Part shown: positions 25,701 to 33,709 of the stretch, one piece after another
Layout: each line of letters begins with the position of its first letter
Position numbering within the stretch: position 1 is the stretch's first letter
Source of the DNA: Phallusia mammillata
Lineage: Eukaryota; Chordata; Ascidiacea; Phlebobranchia; Ascidiidae
Direction of reading: 5' to 3'
DNA: 64,000 nt
Assembly (NCBI GenBank): GCA_003260075.1
Contig: QLIY01000794.1
Location: 1-64,000, forward strand
Notes under the pieces: generated by a model
Told to the model about the DNA's origin: nothing
The model's input: only the letters and a program-made list of their open reading frames with translations
Databases searched by the model: none
Position numbers and translations under genes: made by a program

Positions 25701-26199
25701 AATAAAAAGTTTAATTACAATATTTTAATTGATTGTTTGATTAACACAATGTTTGCAACATCATACCAGTACTTACTTCTTGGTTGGACATCCAGAGAAA
25801 AACATATTTCGATTGTTTATTGTCATCACTTGAGCTTGTTGAAGATTCGTTGTCGGAAGTGTTCACCTTTCTGCTTTGACTGGTTAAGCTCCACCGGACC
25901 TTGTAAAACATTCTTTTTTAGATTTCTGTATGTGCATTTGCCATATACATAATGAACTGGGATTGACAGGTTACATTAACAAAGTTAAATGTGGTTTTCT
26001 TTACTGCATAAAACCATAATATGTATTCACTTTAGGACCATATCAAATTAACATTTCTACGGCAATAACTATGAAAAAAACTAACCAGATTTTCCAGGTT
26101 TCCATCTGGAAGTAATCTTTGTCGAAGTAACTCTTGGGCAACCAGAGTTTCATGTTCTCCCACAGCAACAGTTAGTCCATGTGGATCACTCATTTTCAT
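7064..26199 (-). CDS. CUL9: CUL9 (PARC), atypical cullin with RBR ubiquitin ligase module
   Basis: Giant cytoplasmic E3 ligase. Order: N-terminal ARM-like region, CPH domain, more ARM-like repeats, DOC/APC10 domain, cullin homology with winged helix, UBA-like segment, RBR, acidic tail. Exons in coding order (ends approximate): 26199-26086, 25912-25777, 25089-25014, 24896-24758, 24411-24320, 24205-24052, 23775-23597, 22614-22503, 22192-22088, 21915-21824, 21302-21181, 20623-20464, 20082-19935, 19757-19681, 19336-19238, 19100-19002, 18665-18497, 18084-17858, 16265-16182, 15911-15734, 15616-15506, 15393-15262, 15185-15106, 14829-14700, 14371-14239, 13929-13799, 13729-13502, 13361-13233, 12934-12748, 12585-12414, 12340-12139, 11711-11515, 11107-10989, 10767-7064. 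Phases agree except at exons 1-2, 2-3 and 18-19, where an exon is probably missed or the assembly is wrong. Total is about 2,740 residues; human CUL9 has about 2,500. CUL7, the sister family, lacks the RBR, so CUL9 is firm. Confidence 0.95.
10989..12585 (-). CDS. CUL9: CUL9 exons encoding the DOC/APC10 domain and linker to the cullin
   Basis: Exons 12585-12414, 12340-12139, 11711-11515 and 11107-10989. The first two have DGNPKTYWESNGSSGAHW, the typical APC10/DOC jelly-roll opening, then EDSSYMPARIVVLGG and RRYWPVVRISIRRCQQ. The third begins GGIDTRIHGVEVVGPKP, the conserved end of the domain. The fourth (FANDFLPNSESALVLGQAC) links to the cullin part. DOC domains in APC10, HERC2 and CUL7/9 act in substrate or partner binding. 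Splice phases all agree. Confidence 0.93.
11778..11945. repeat. 79-bp duplication around 10 G
   Basis: Copy A is 11778-11856, the G run 11857-11866, copy B 11867-11945. One base differs (gattg versus gaatg). It lies in a CUL9 intron. Confidence 0.85.
12748..18084 (-). CDS. CUL9: CUL9 middle exons, ARM/HEAT-like helical region
   Basis: Twelve small exons of helical sequence. Clear anchors to CUL9 are ELKELVTSC and RRQRPINVPLFDQLLDNLCR in 12934-12748, and LSEMDRDFAVELCGLEAKQ in 13361-13233. The exon 18084-17858 opens with a Pro/Ser stretch and an acidic run, then MEEYARAVEMGLRITL. The join from 17858 to 16265 is out of phase; the 1.6-kb intron between them carries two transposon insertions, so an exon may be missed there. 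The end of exon 15616-15506 falls in a dispersed repeat and is the least certain border. Confidence 0.82.
13035..13111. repeat. short tandem repeat, three copies of gatgatgacaaaccc
   Basis: The unit gatgatgacaaaccc starts at 13045, 13068 and 13087 with short variable spacers, in the CUL9 intron between 13233 and 12934. Three copies with unequal spacers are not an array of any regulatory class I recognise. Confidence 0.6.
15414..15517 (-). repeat. dispersed repeat, copy 1
   Basis: About 105 bp, starting gagtgccgcaaggtggctac on the minus strand, matches 46608-46710 (plus) with several substitutions and small indels. The first bases overlap the putative 3' end of a CUL9 exon. It could be a SINE; box-like motifs are too weak to be sure. 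Confidence 0.55.
16388..16567 (-). mobile_element. 180-bp insertion with 48-bp inverted repeat and 14-bp target duplication
   Basis: tactaaaaattatg occurs at 16374-16387 and again at 16568-16581, as a 14-bp duplication around the insertion. Inside, 16415-16462 and 16523-16570 are a perfect 48-bp inverted repeat starting gtatgaccaagtattgc; the last three bases of the right arm fall in the duplication. The 60-nt loop contains the hammerhead-like core. Penelope-like retroelements are known to carry hammerhead motifs in their terminal repeats, so a short Penelope-related or retrozyme-like insertion is the likeliest identity. It lies in a CUL9 intron and encodes no protein. Confidence 0.7.
16459..16496 (-). 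ncRNA. hammerhead ribozyme-like core
   Basis: On the minus strand the order is CTGATGA (16495-16489), a 6-bp hairpin (GGCGTC with GACGTC, one G-U pair, 8-nt loop), then GAAAC (16467-16463). That is the conserved hammerhead core. The 48-bp arms would form one closing stem. A stem I hairpin and a clean cleavage triplet are not obvious in the 27 nt before CTGATGA, and one extra A follows the core, so the copy may be degenerate. Confidence 0.55.
16915..17165. repeat. possible retroposon 3' region
   Basis: The segment ccttgaatgggcctggcgta near 17119 matches the 3' part of the SINE at 29446-29625 (ccttcaatgggccaggcgta). A minus-strand frame of 62 codons (16916-17104) has no recognised domain. A LINE or SINE tail in a CUL9 intron is inferred only from the shared tail. 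Confidence 0.35.
17314..17787. mobile_element. hAT-type nonautonomous element
   Basis: Ends caggggtcactcaac and gtttggtgactcctg match as inverted repeats at about 12 of 15 positions. The flanks acttagtc and atttagtc match at 7 of 8. The internal wording (gcgggccgg, gagggccgc) is typical of hAT-derived repeats. No transposase. It lies in the CUL9 intron between 17858 and 16265. Confidence 0.75.
18497..20623 (-). CDS. CUL9: CUL9 exons with CPH domain and following linker
   Basis: Six exons. 20623-20464 and 20082-19935 encode the CPH domain conserved in CUL7, PARC and HERC2: SVIKPGYRVRACQSYQDVSEGDEG followed across the intron by VFWQRLNKMYWVYWHHLQI (the two joined by TPPVQ). CPH domains bind the p53 tetramerisation region in CUL7/CUL9. 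Exon 19336-19238 has NQCEWWLLLFYISKL, matching the conserved EWW segment of CUL9. Exon 18665-18497 is charged and Lys/Glu-rich, probably disordered. All splice phases agree. Confidence 0.9.
20083..20463. other. CUL9 intron within the CPH domain
   Basis: AT-rich intron sequence with no exon, repeat or structured element that I can identify. Confidence 0.5.
21181..26199 (-). CDS. CUL9: CUL9 N-terminal exons
   Basis: The start ATG at 26199 (second in-frame ATG at 26193) opens MSDPHGLTVAVGEHETL. Anchors to CUL9 are VLSTYAGLGSLCGVFRETGALDL in 24205-24052 and GSRAYVLLSLTQDE plus EMFAETASGEE in 23775-23597; exon 25912-25777 has YKVRWSL and YVFLWMSNQE. Exon 24896-24758 is acidic and has no counterpart I recognise. 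Exons 1, 2 and 3 do not join in phase as written. Exon 2 follows a run of A in its acceptor, so a one-base assembly slip there would restore reading; a missed small exon is the alternative. The intron between 25777 and 25089 carries two placeholder duplications. Confidence 0.85.
22878..23168. repeat. about 140-bp duplication around 10 G
   Basis: Copy A 22878-23017, G run 23018-23027, copy B 23028-23168. The copies differ by substitutions (gagcctc/gagtctc) and a small indel, as alleles would. It lies in a CUL9 intron. Confidence 0.85.
25054..25352. repeat. about 140-bp duplication around 10 G, includes part of CUL9 exon 3
   Basis: Copy A about 25054-25192, G run 25193-25202, copy B about 25203-25352. 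Copy B includes a truncated second copy of exon 3 (about 25205-25239) that should not be annotated as an exon. Copies differ by an insertion near 25285. Confidence 0.8.
25494..25721. repeat. about 108-bp duplication around 10 G
   Basis: Copy A 25494-25602, G run 25603-25612, copy B 25614-25721, both starting tcaaagtaactggaatg. Small indels in T runs separate the copies. Confidence 0.85.
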
Positions 26200-26486
26200 G
26201 ACATTCATTCAAATTCAAATGCAGCAACATTTGTGCAGAGTTTCTACACCAGAATAAAGAATGGAAAAATAAATTCAAATTTTTAAGAAGCAAATAATTC
26301 AATGTTGTTTTATACATTTTTCCCTTGATATTTCATCTCTAAGATATAAGATTAATTTTGTACAAAACTTTATCCTGCTTCCTTGCTTTCAGATTAACTG
26401 TATAAAACAAAACATGAGACATTCTTATGCATACATACACAAGAAAATCAAACCACCAAAAAAGCGAAATTACCTATGAACTAAAG

Positions 26487-27843
26487 CAGTGGTTCTTAAC
26501 CTTTTCGGTGTGGTTTCCCACTAAAGTCAACCACCAACCTCAAATTTCCCATTTGTTATTTTTATAATGATGTTTTGTGGGGTGACACTAAAACGCTGAA
26601 TGGGCGGGACGGGCAGGAGATGGCGGGGCGTCGTGAAAACTGCTGAATATCGGGTTAAATTGCTGACGGTTAGTGCTATTAAGGTTGGGATAAGGTTTTA
26701 TAATATAAAATCATTAAAANNNNNNNNNNNNNNNNNNNNNNNNNNNNNNNNNNNNNNNNNNNNNNNNNNNNNNNNNNNNNNNNNNNNNNNNNNNNNNNNN
26801 NNNNNNNNNNNNNNNNNNNNNNNNNNNNNNNNNNNNNNNNNNNNNNNNNNNNNNNNNNNNNNNNNNNNNNNNNNNNNNNNNNNNNNNNNNNNNNNNNNNN
26901 NNNNNNNNNNNNNNNNTGTGGTTTCCCACTAAAGTCAACCACCAACCTCAAATTTCCCATTTGTTATTTTTATAATGATGTTTTGTGGGGTGACACTAAA
27001 ACGCTGAATGGGCGGGACGGGCAGGAGATGGCGGGGCGTCGTGAAAACTGCTGAATATCGGGTTAAATTGCTGACGGTTAGTGCTATTAAGGTTGGGATA
27101 AGGTTTTTATAATAGAAAATCATTAAAAATAAGTCCCCCGGATACCTTCCGTGACCGAGGGAAACATTCAGCGGCCGAGGGAGACTTCCCGCCCAAGCAT
27201 TTTAGCTGAATGTTAGGAAACAGCTAAATAAGTTTTAGGCAGGGAAATTTTTTGATTCATATACTATTATGAAACCTATATGTATATCAACCCTAATAGC
27301 ACTAACCGTCAGCAATTTACCCGATATTTAGCGGTTTCCGCGACGTCCCGCCCATTCAGCGTTTTAGTGTCACCCTGTTTTGTGCCCTACGTTAACAAAA
27401 AATAATTAATCTTTAAATGAAATAATCTCGTGAAGCGATTTGGTCTTGACCTTAAAGGTATACTGCAATCTTATTTAGTTCAAATAGTGCTTCTGTGAGA
27501 GATCAAACTTTTTGGAATATTGAGTAGGCTAGTCTCCTCTGCGCGCATTAGTCATTTATTGCATCACAATGAACCAAGGAAAGGCATTTATTAGCAAAAT
27601 AGCAAAGTCATTGTTCCTTTAGTCTTGTCTGTGATGTAACAAACGGCATTTGGATTTGTATGTGTCTTGTAAACCTTGGTGAAATTAATCTTACATGTTG
27701 TTGCGGAAAAATTTTGGTAAAGTAACTTTCAACGGTTAATTCGACCCTCGGGCCCGAGTTTGGTTACCCGACTTACATAATTTCCTCCTGAAAACATTGA
27801 AATTTCCCACTAGTGGAAATTTCCCACCGGTTAAGAACCACTG
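26487..27843. mobile_element. 1.36-kb hAT-type element between CUL9 and ENDOV
   Basis: Ends cagtggttcttaacc (26487-26501) and ggttaagaaccactg (27829-27843) are perfect 15-bp inverted repeats. Both sides carry the 8-bp duplication aactaaag (26479-26486 and 27844-27851). Inside, about 26577-26719 and 27287-27372 are inverted copies of one another, giving a potential large hairpin. The same internal segment occurs in the element at 2301-3577. No transposase is seen. A 197-base N gap (26720-26916) interrupts it. Confidence 0.85.
26509..27127. repeat. 211-bp duplication around a 197-N gap
   Basis: The sequence starting tgtggtttcccac runs 26509-26719 and again 26917-27127, on both sides of Ns at 26720-26916. 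The copies differ slightly near their ends. The gap is probably a false gap between overlapping contigs. Confidence 0.85.
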
Positions 27844-28461
27844 AACTAAAGCATGTACTTCTGATAAGTTCTGACTTTTCAGATTGCTAGATTAACAGAA
27901 ACTATGGTATTCTTCTTGCTCTAAAGTTCATTCGCTACAGCGAAAACAATAATCCCACCGAGTTTTTTCATTTCTCAGGGAACAACAAAAATAAACAATC
28001 ACAGTTCGCAGAAAGACTAGACGGAAGTGAAAACATGTTTGCTACTTAAAAAACGGTATATCTTTGTTTATGTAATAATCATAACTTAAAATCATAAGTT
28101 GTCAAAGAACAAAGTTGAAAACAGCCAACAAATATTTGTCCAATATAAATTTTGCCAACAAAGGTCAATCGAACTATGTGGTGTAACTTCGTTTATGTGC
28201 ATTTTTTCTGTGGTTAACATAAACACAGCTAATTTTTGGAAGCTGTGAGATTGCTGAAGCTCGCCTGCACTGTGTAGTACTGTAGTTAAATAAAAAAAAG
28301 AAACCAATGGGGAAACCCCCTATTTTGTGGCGATCGTATTTTTTTTAGAGTCATGTTTTAAACATTTTTTTAAGTAGTAAATGCATAAAACAGTTCTCAT
28401 GCGCTTATTATCCCCATGTATTAACTGGTTAAAAGTATATGCACAAAAAACACCCAATGTG

Positions 28462-31400
28462 ATGTCTTCAGCTTCGATATCGTCCGCAAGCAACACTAGC
28501 ATTCTTACAGAAGACCAACTATTTATTTGGAAAACGTGAGTTTGAAAATCATTGGAAATACTGCATGTGCGTTTAATAACCTGTGTTTTTTATATTACTT
28601 TTTCTAAAAGCTAAATCATAATTGCACCTTTTTTACTTTGTGTATGTGTAATGTGTCCAGTATTAGCAGTATTACACACAAAAATACATTAGATCCACTG
28701 CTTTACCAATTACTGTATATGTGCAGCCCATTGGCAGTTTGTCTCGCCTTGTAGGTAAAATTTAAAAAGTTCTCGTCATCTAACAGCAAGGCATATTGCT
28801 CATTTGATTTGCAAAACATAAGCGTAACTTAAACATGGATGCAATTGTAGCATAACAGTAAGGTATGTGCAAAAATGTGGGATTTATTTCTTTTTACAGT
28901 GCATGTTTTGATCTTTGTGTAACCTGTGTGATATATGTCTTGGATGCCTATACATTTTTCGGATTTAAAAAAAATGTTATGGATTAACCAGTACTTGTAA
29001 TGAATATCTCATATGAACATCTTGTTCTGGGCAAAAGTGAAATCAAATGAAAGATTAACTTTTTTCCAGTTAGTTGTTAAAACAGGCAAAACAAATGTTT
29101 GGACCCAGCAGAGTAATGGATTTTTTCTTGATAATATTTACAGGGAACAGAGCAAACTTCAGAAACAGATAGATTACAAAGATGATATAAACCTTTGTGA
29201 CATTTCCCGAGTTGCTGGACTTGACATTTCAATGCACAAAGATCAATCACTGAACATAGTTTGTGTGACTCTTGTGGTGTTGGATTTTCAAACACTTGAG
29301 GTAATGGCTCAATGTACCCTTAGAAATAAAAACTTACATGTGAGTGGATGAACATAAATTGAACTAAATTCTATAAAGCTGATATGTGCCACATGCGAGG
29401 CAGTAATCGGTGCTTGTGATTCAACTTTTGGTGGATTCTCAACTGAGCCTGCGCAGCTCAGTAGGTAAAGCGTGAGTCCCGGAAAGACTCCTGTTGTGTG
29501 TTGGAATCCCACCGCAGGCTAGATTTTTCTAACCTATGCCTTGCCATGTGGTGTTTAATGCTTGGTGATCGGCTGGTTCGATATGACGCCTTCAATGGGC
29601 CAGGCGTACTGTGATTGTGCAACATTCTGGTAAAATGCAAATAGTAAAAAAATTAACATTTGCAAATACTGTAGTTACAATTCCCAAACGAACAGAACTT
29701 GATGTTAAATGTGTCTTGAATATTATTCAAAAGCAAACCATTGATAGATCATTATTTACAACATTAGGTTATGCTAAATTGAAGATTTACTCTTGTTTTC
29801 ATAACATTTCACTTTAATTGTCTTAATCTGCAACTATATATTTTCAAGGTATTATATGAGGACAGTGTACTGGAAGAGTTGACTATTCCATATAAAGCTG
29901 GGTTTCTTGGATTTCGTGAAGTTCCATTGTTTCAGAAAAGGGTGAAGAAGCTGCAGAAACTTCCAAATTTAATGGCACAAGTGTGTTTTCTTGCAAAATG
30001 CACATATTTTGTTTTAAATAAGATTTTAGATTTTTTAGGCACCTAAAAGCATGCTGACAAAAGAAATAACTTCACTACTAACTTTACTACAGTCAAAATA
30101 AAAATGCAAACATTCTGCACAACTTTATGCAATGTGCTGGTATTAATATTTTGTATGTTCAGTACATTACCACTACTAGGCAATTCTCTTAAAGATACTA
30201 TTTTAGATCTTTTTGGTTGATGGCAATGGCCAGTTGCATGTTCGGAGGTGTGGTTCAGCAACTCATCTGGGCATAGTGTGTGACATTCCAACTATAGGGG
30301 TTGCCAAAAACTTGCAGTGTATTGAGGAAGATGAAATTAGTCGGGATGAAGAACATAAAAGAAAGGTACAGTTTTTTGAAAGTAATGCAATTCCCACAAG
30401 CTCAAAATCTGCTGGTATTTGAACAGAACACAAATCAAATGCAAAAAGTGTAAGTGCCTAGCTGGCCAAACCAAATCAAATGCAAAAAGTGTAAGTGCCT
30501 AGCTGGCCAAACCCCCCCCCCCACACAAATCAAATGCAAAAAGTGTAAGTGCCTAGCTGGCCAAACCAAACAGTTAATAGTAGGGTTGCAGAGTGGAAAG
30601 GTCCAAGTCCGCCAGACTCCTATTCCTAGTAATTATGGTGTTACACTATTACTTCTTAGAGTTGCTCTTTGAGTTTGACGAGTAAAACATATTGAGAACA
30701 GCTTTCCAATGCATTCCACTTGTAAAAAATTTGCTCCAATATGTTTCTTATTGCATGAAAGCATCTTTTTTGGTCCATTTACAGACCTGGTACAAATTAA
30801 GTGTAAAATTTTTACTCCACTTATAAGGACATATCAATATAAATCAAAGGTTTACCAACCATTTTTGAGTTTTTTTAATAAATAGATGGTCCATATCAGC
30901 AGTTCTCAAACTGGGGTCCGTGAGGCAATTTTGGGGGGGGAACGCGAAAAGGTTGAAGTAATACTATAATCTTATTTTGCGTCAGTTTGTGCCACTAAAT
31001 AAGTTTAAATGAAAGTAGCATTGAGAATCGACTGTCTCCATTGCCAAACAATAGCCTTTATTGCATGACAACTAACAAAAATGCAATTGTTCGCGCAGAA
31101 CTATAATGTTGTTTAGTGTTGTCTGTGATGTCACATTCTGTCTTTGGATCTTTATGCGCAATTTTGCTTAACTAGCTAAAATCCTGCAATAAACTTCATT
31201 TTTCTAAAACACACATTCAGGCTTAAGGACCGCGAACCCTCGAAATAATAGCAAAGGGACTGTTCTAAAAAAATAATGAAAAAGTTTGAGAACCACTGGT
31301 CTATATTGTTGTATTGGTGAATAGCCTTTTTCATCTATGCTTAACCCAAAGATCCTTCTTTACTGTTGGGAATTTTTTGTGTGTTTGTGTGTGTTTTTTT

Positions 31401-31790
31401 GTGGTAAAATATAACAGATCTTTCAACTATTTTATAAAAAGTCCCCAACATAACCATACTTATGTTTCTTACATCAAGATCAACCAGCTTGATGAACCAG
31501 GCAAACAATTTCCAATTCTCTCTGGCAAAGGAGAAACAATTGGCATGGTAAGTTACAAAAGCAAAATAAGTGTCAAAACCAAATCAGCAATGTGTAATGT
31601 GTAAAAACTGTAAATGTAAATGATTCATGTTTCCTGTTCATAACAAACAAATGTTTAAATAATACACCAAAACCACACTGCTACAAACAATGTATTTTCC
31701 TCATGTTGAAACATATTGTTAAGTTCTAACTGTACTTATACAGTCGCTCATAAATTTACTAATATAGTCATTACTACACTACAGGCTGTC

Positions 31791-31863
<73 letters not shown>

Positions 31864-32351
31864 AAAAATCCAGTCTATATATCCCCTGGTAACAAGTGTT
31901 CACTGGAAACGGCAGTGGATATTGTAACTAAATGCTCAAGATTTCGAATACCTGAACCCATTAGACAGGTATGAGCAGCGAAAGTATGCTGAATTCATTT
32001 AAAAAAGTGGTGTGTTTTAGGGTTGGGACAAAACTACAAATATTCTGTTCGGTCGAACATCGAGCATCTTATGTTAACTCTCGGTGCACTGTGACGTCAC
32101 AAACATTCCCATTTTCACGCTAATTTTGTAGCTTTTCAAGGTCCGTTGACGAATAATTCGGCCTTTAATCTTCGAGCAGGTGCATGTAGCACGCTGAAAT
32201 CATCACGCCTATTTTGATGTTAATTGTGTTGTCCCGTTGGTGAATATCCCATGACTCGAAAAATAATCTTTTCCTGTAGTCAGGCTCTCAGGCCACAACA
32301 GACATTGCATTATAGTTGTCATCGTGGCCTTGTGTTACCGCGTGATGAGAA

Positions 32352-32448
<97 letters not shown>

Positions 32449-32707
32449 TTTTTTTTGGCGGGTGTTGAATGACCTTCCAATTTCACCGACATACATAAAC
32501 GGACATTCGCAAACATAATGACCAACAATATCGTATTTGCTGACATGGTTTATGTCCGTGTTGGATAGTCGGTGTCCTTTTACAGATTTATCTCCCACCT
32601 TGCGGATAGTTGTCATTGAACAGATTGCGCAGTATATTTTTATGCAGGCTGACATGAGATCTCGTGAACTACTTCGAAAATCTTATCCTGGATGGTATGA
32701 CAATTGA
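28462..32707 (+). CDS. ENDOV: endonuclease V (inosine-specific ribonuclease)
   Basis: Seven exons: 28462-28535, 29144-29300, 29849-29980, 30207-30365, 31479-31547, 31785-31968, 32648-32707 (stop TGA). About 255 residues are readable plus an unknown piece; human ENDOV has 282. The family cleaves near inosine, in RNA in animals. Catalytic acidic residues are present: Asp in AGLDIS, Glu in FLGFREVP, Asp in FLVDGNGQLHVRRCG. ATHLGIVCDIPTIGVAKNL and YISPGNKCSLETAVDIV also match the family. The start is chosen because exon 1 ends LFIWK, matching the human LSLWK, and its donor phase fits exon 2. Exon 6 contains a 70-C run that both replaces sequence and shifts the frame by one. Exon 3 uses donor gtgtgt, weaker than the others. 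Confidence 0.95.
29446..29625 (+). repeat. tRNA-derived SINE
   Basis: gcagctcagtaggtaaagc is a good tRNA A box and gttggaatcccacc a good B box, 40 nt apart, framed by gcctgcg and cgcaggc, which can pair as an acceptor stem. A non-tRNA body follows, ending near caatgggccaggcgtactg. It lies in the first-half introns of ENDOV (29301-29848). An intact tRNA gene is unlikely because of the fused body and poor cloverleaf. Confidence 0.65.
30433..30567. repeat. three copies of a 40-bp unit, one junction with 11 C
   Basis: The unit aatcaaatgcaaaaagtgta... ending ctggccaaacc occurs at about 30433-30472, 30474-30512 and 30527-30567. The third copy follows a C run at 30512-30522. The first two may be a true tandem repeat; the third looks like another contig-overlap join. 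It lies in an ENDOV intron. Confidence 0.75.
30897..31298. mobile_element. hAT-type nonautonomous element in ENDOV intron 4
   Basis: Ends cagcagttctcaaact and agtttgagaaccactg match as inverted repeats at 14 of 16. Flanks gtccatat and gtctatat match at 7 of 8. No transposase. An 8-G tract at 30933-30940 appears native, since its flanks are not duplicated. Confidence 0.8.
31792..31861. other. ENDOV: 70-base C run inside ENDOV exon 6, probable gap placeholder
   Basis: The exon reads AVT, then 70 C, then RKNPVYISPGN. Counting from the acceptor, the run leaves the downstream frame off by one. From the human protein only about seven residues are expected here. No flanking duplication is present. 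A real exon could not hold this run without a frameshift. Confidence 0.8.
32354..32448. other. 95-base C run, probable gap placeholder
   Basis: Uninterrupted C run in the last ENDOV intron with non-duplicated flanks. It cuts the Penelope-like fragment on its right side and creates false polyproline and polyglycine frames. Confidence 0.7.
32449..32640 (-). pseudogene. Penelope-like retroelement fragment, GIY-YIG endonuclease part
   Basis: The minus-strand frame reads SNTDINHVSKYDIVGHYV followed by CECPFMYVGEIGRSFNTR. A Cys pair before YVGEIGRSFNTR matches the start of the GIY-YIG nuclease domain of Penelope-like elements (usual form YIGqTgRsl.tR). The rest of the nuclease is cut off by the C run. 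No reverse transcriptase is seen nearby. A related LINE-type GIY-YIG source cannot be excluded. Confidence 0.5.
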
Positions 32708-33709
32708 TGACATTAAGCAAGACGACAGCTGATAATTAGCTCTGATGCTCTACCATCCCAAAGTTATTTAAAAAGGATGATTCTTACTGTGAGCATGAAG
32801 CACTGAGGCCTTGTTCCACACAAAGAGGAAAAAATAAAAATAATATTGAACATTGCTCTAAATCTGCTTTTTTTCTTACTACTATGCACTGTTTAGTACA
32901 ACGAAGATTTGTTGTGTACTATAGAAATTCCCAGGTTACTCCATTTTAACTGCACCTGATTGTTTTAAGCCCATAGAGTTTGCTGTTAGTTCCAATTTCA
33001 TTTGTGCACGGCGATTTTTTATCCTTGTTGCGGGAGTTTAAACTGTTTAACACAATATAAAATCGAACTTTATTTAACAGTGGAGAATATCATGAAAGTC
33101 ATTTATTTTGCGCGAGTTTTCTCTGAAATACTTGAGTTTTTATTTATTTTTTGTTAATTAGTTTTAAGAGTTTCAATTTCTTAATGCATTTTGACCCACC
33201 GTGAGAAAACTGGCTAACCGCGACCAGCACTTAACGCTGGACGCGAATTACCGAAAAAAGTATCCCCTCTTTTGGATTGTAGGTAAAAACAATTGTTATC
33301 ATACAAATGTTGATTTACACAAAGTTAGGTAGAACTCCTTTCTCGGTTTTTAACGTTACTAGCAAGTTTCACCCGTTATCTTGTTTTTGAAGCTGTCGAT
33401 TGCCGTACCTCCACACTGTTATGCCGATGCAAAGTAAAAATAAATGCAGCAAATTTTCAATGTTCGTGTGTTTACAATACTATAGTGACGATAACAGTTT
33501 AAAAATACCCCAACTGCATTTTTATTTTCTTCATTAACAAGATTTTTGGAATAAAAACACACAAAAAAAGTTTATATTATGCAATTTCCAAATAACAAAA
33601 CTTTACAATAAACACAAAAACGTTCAGTCCTTCAACTCATCTCTTAGTTCAGCATGAATTCGCCGAATGTGAAGTTCAGGCCAAAAGATAAAACAAGCAG
33701 AAAAGTATC
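32708..33709. other. intergenic region between convergent ENDOV and the adhesion GPCR
   Basis: No coding exon is seen. A plus-strand aataaa at 32833-32838 could be the ENDOV polyadenylation signal, and tttatt at 33521-33526 reads AATAAA on the minus strand for the GPCR. Both are short motifs in AT-rich sequence and are only suggestive. Confidence 0.4.

Noticed and set aside
29446..29520. Functional tRNA gene
   Set aside because: A and B boxes are good but no full cloverleaf is evident and a SINE body follows directly.
30933..30940. 8-G run as another placeholder
   Set aside because: Its flanks are not duplicated, it is shorter than the others, and it fits inside a complete hAT element.
32224..32655. 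Polyproline and polyglycine frames on both strands
   Set aside because: They are made by the 95-C run; only the Penelope-like part on the minus strand has independent support.
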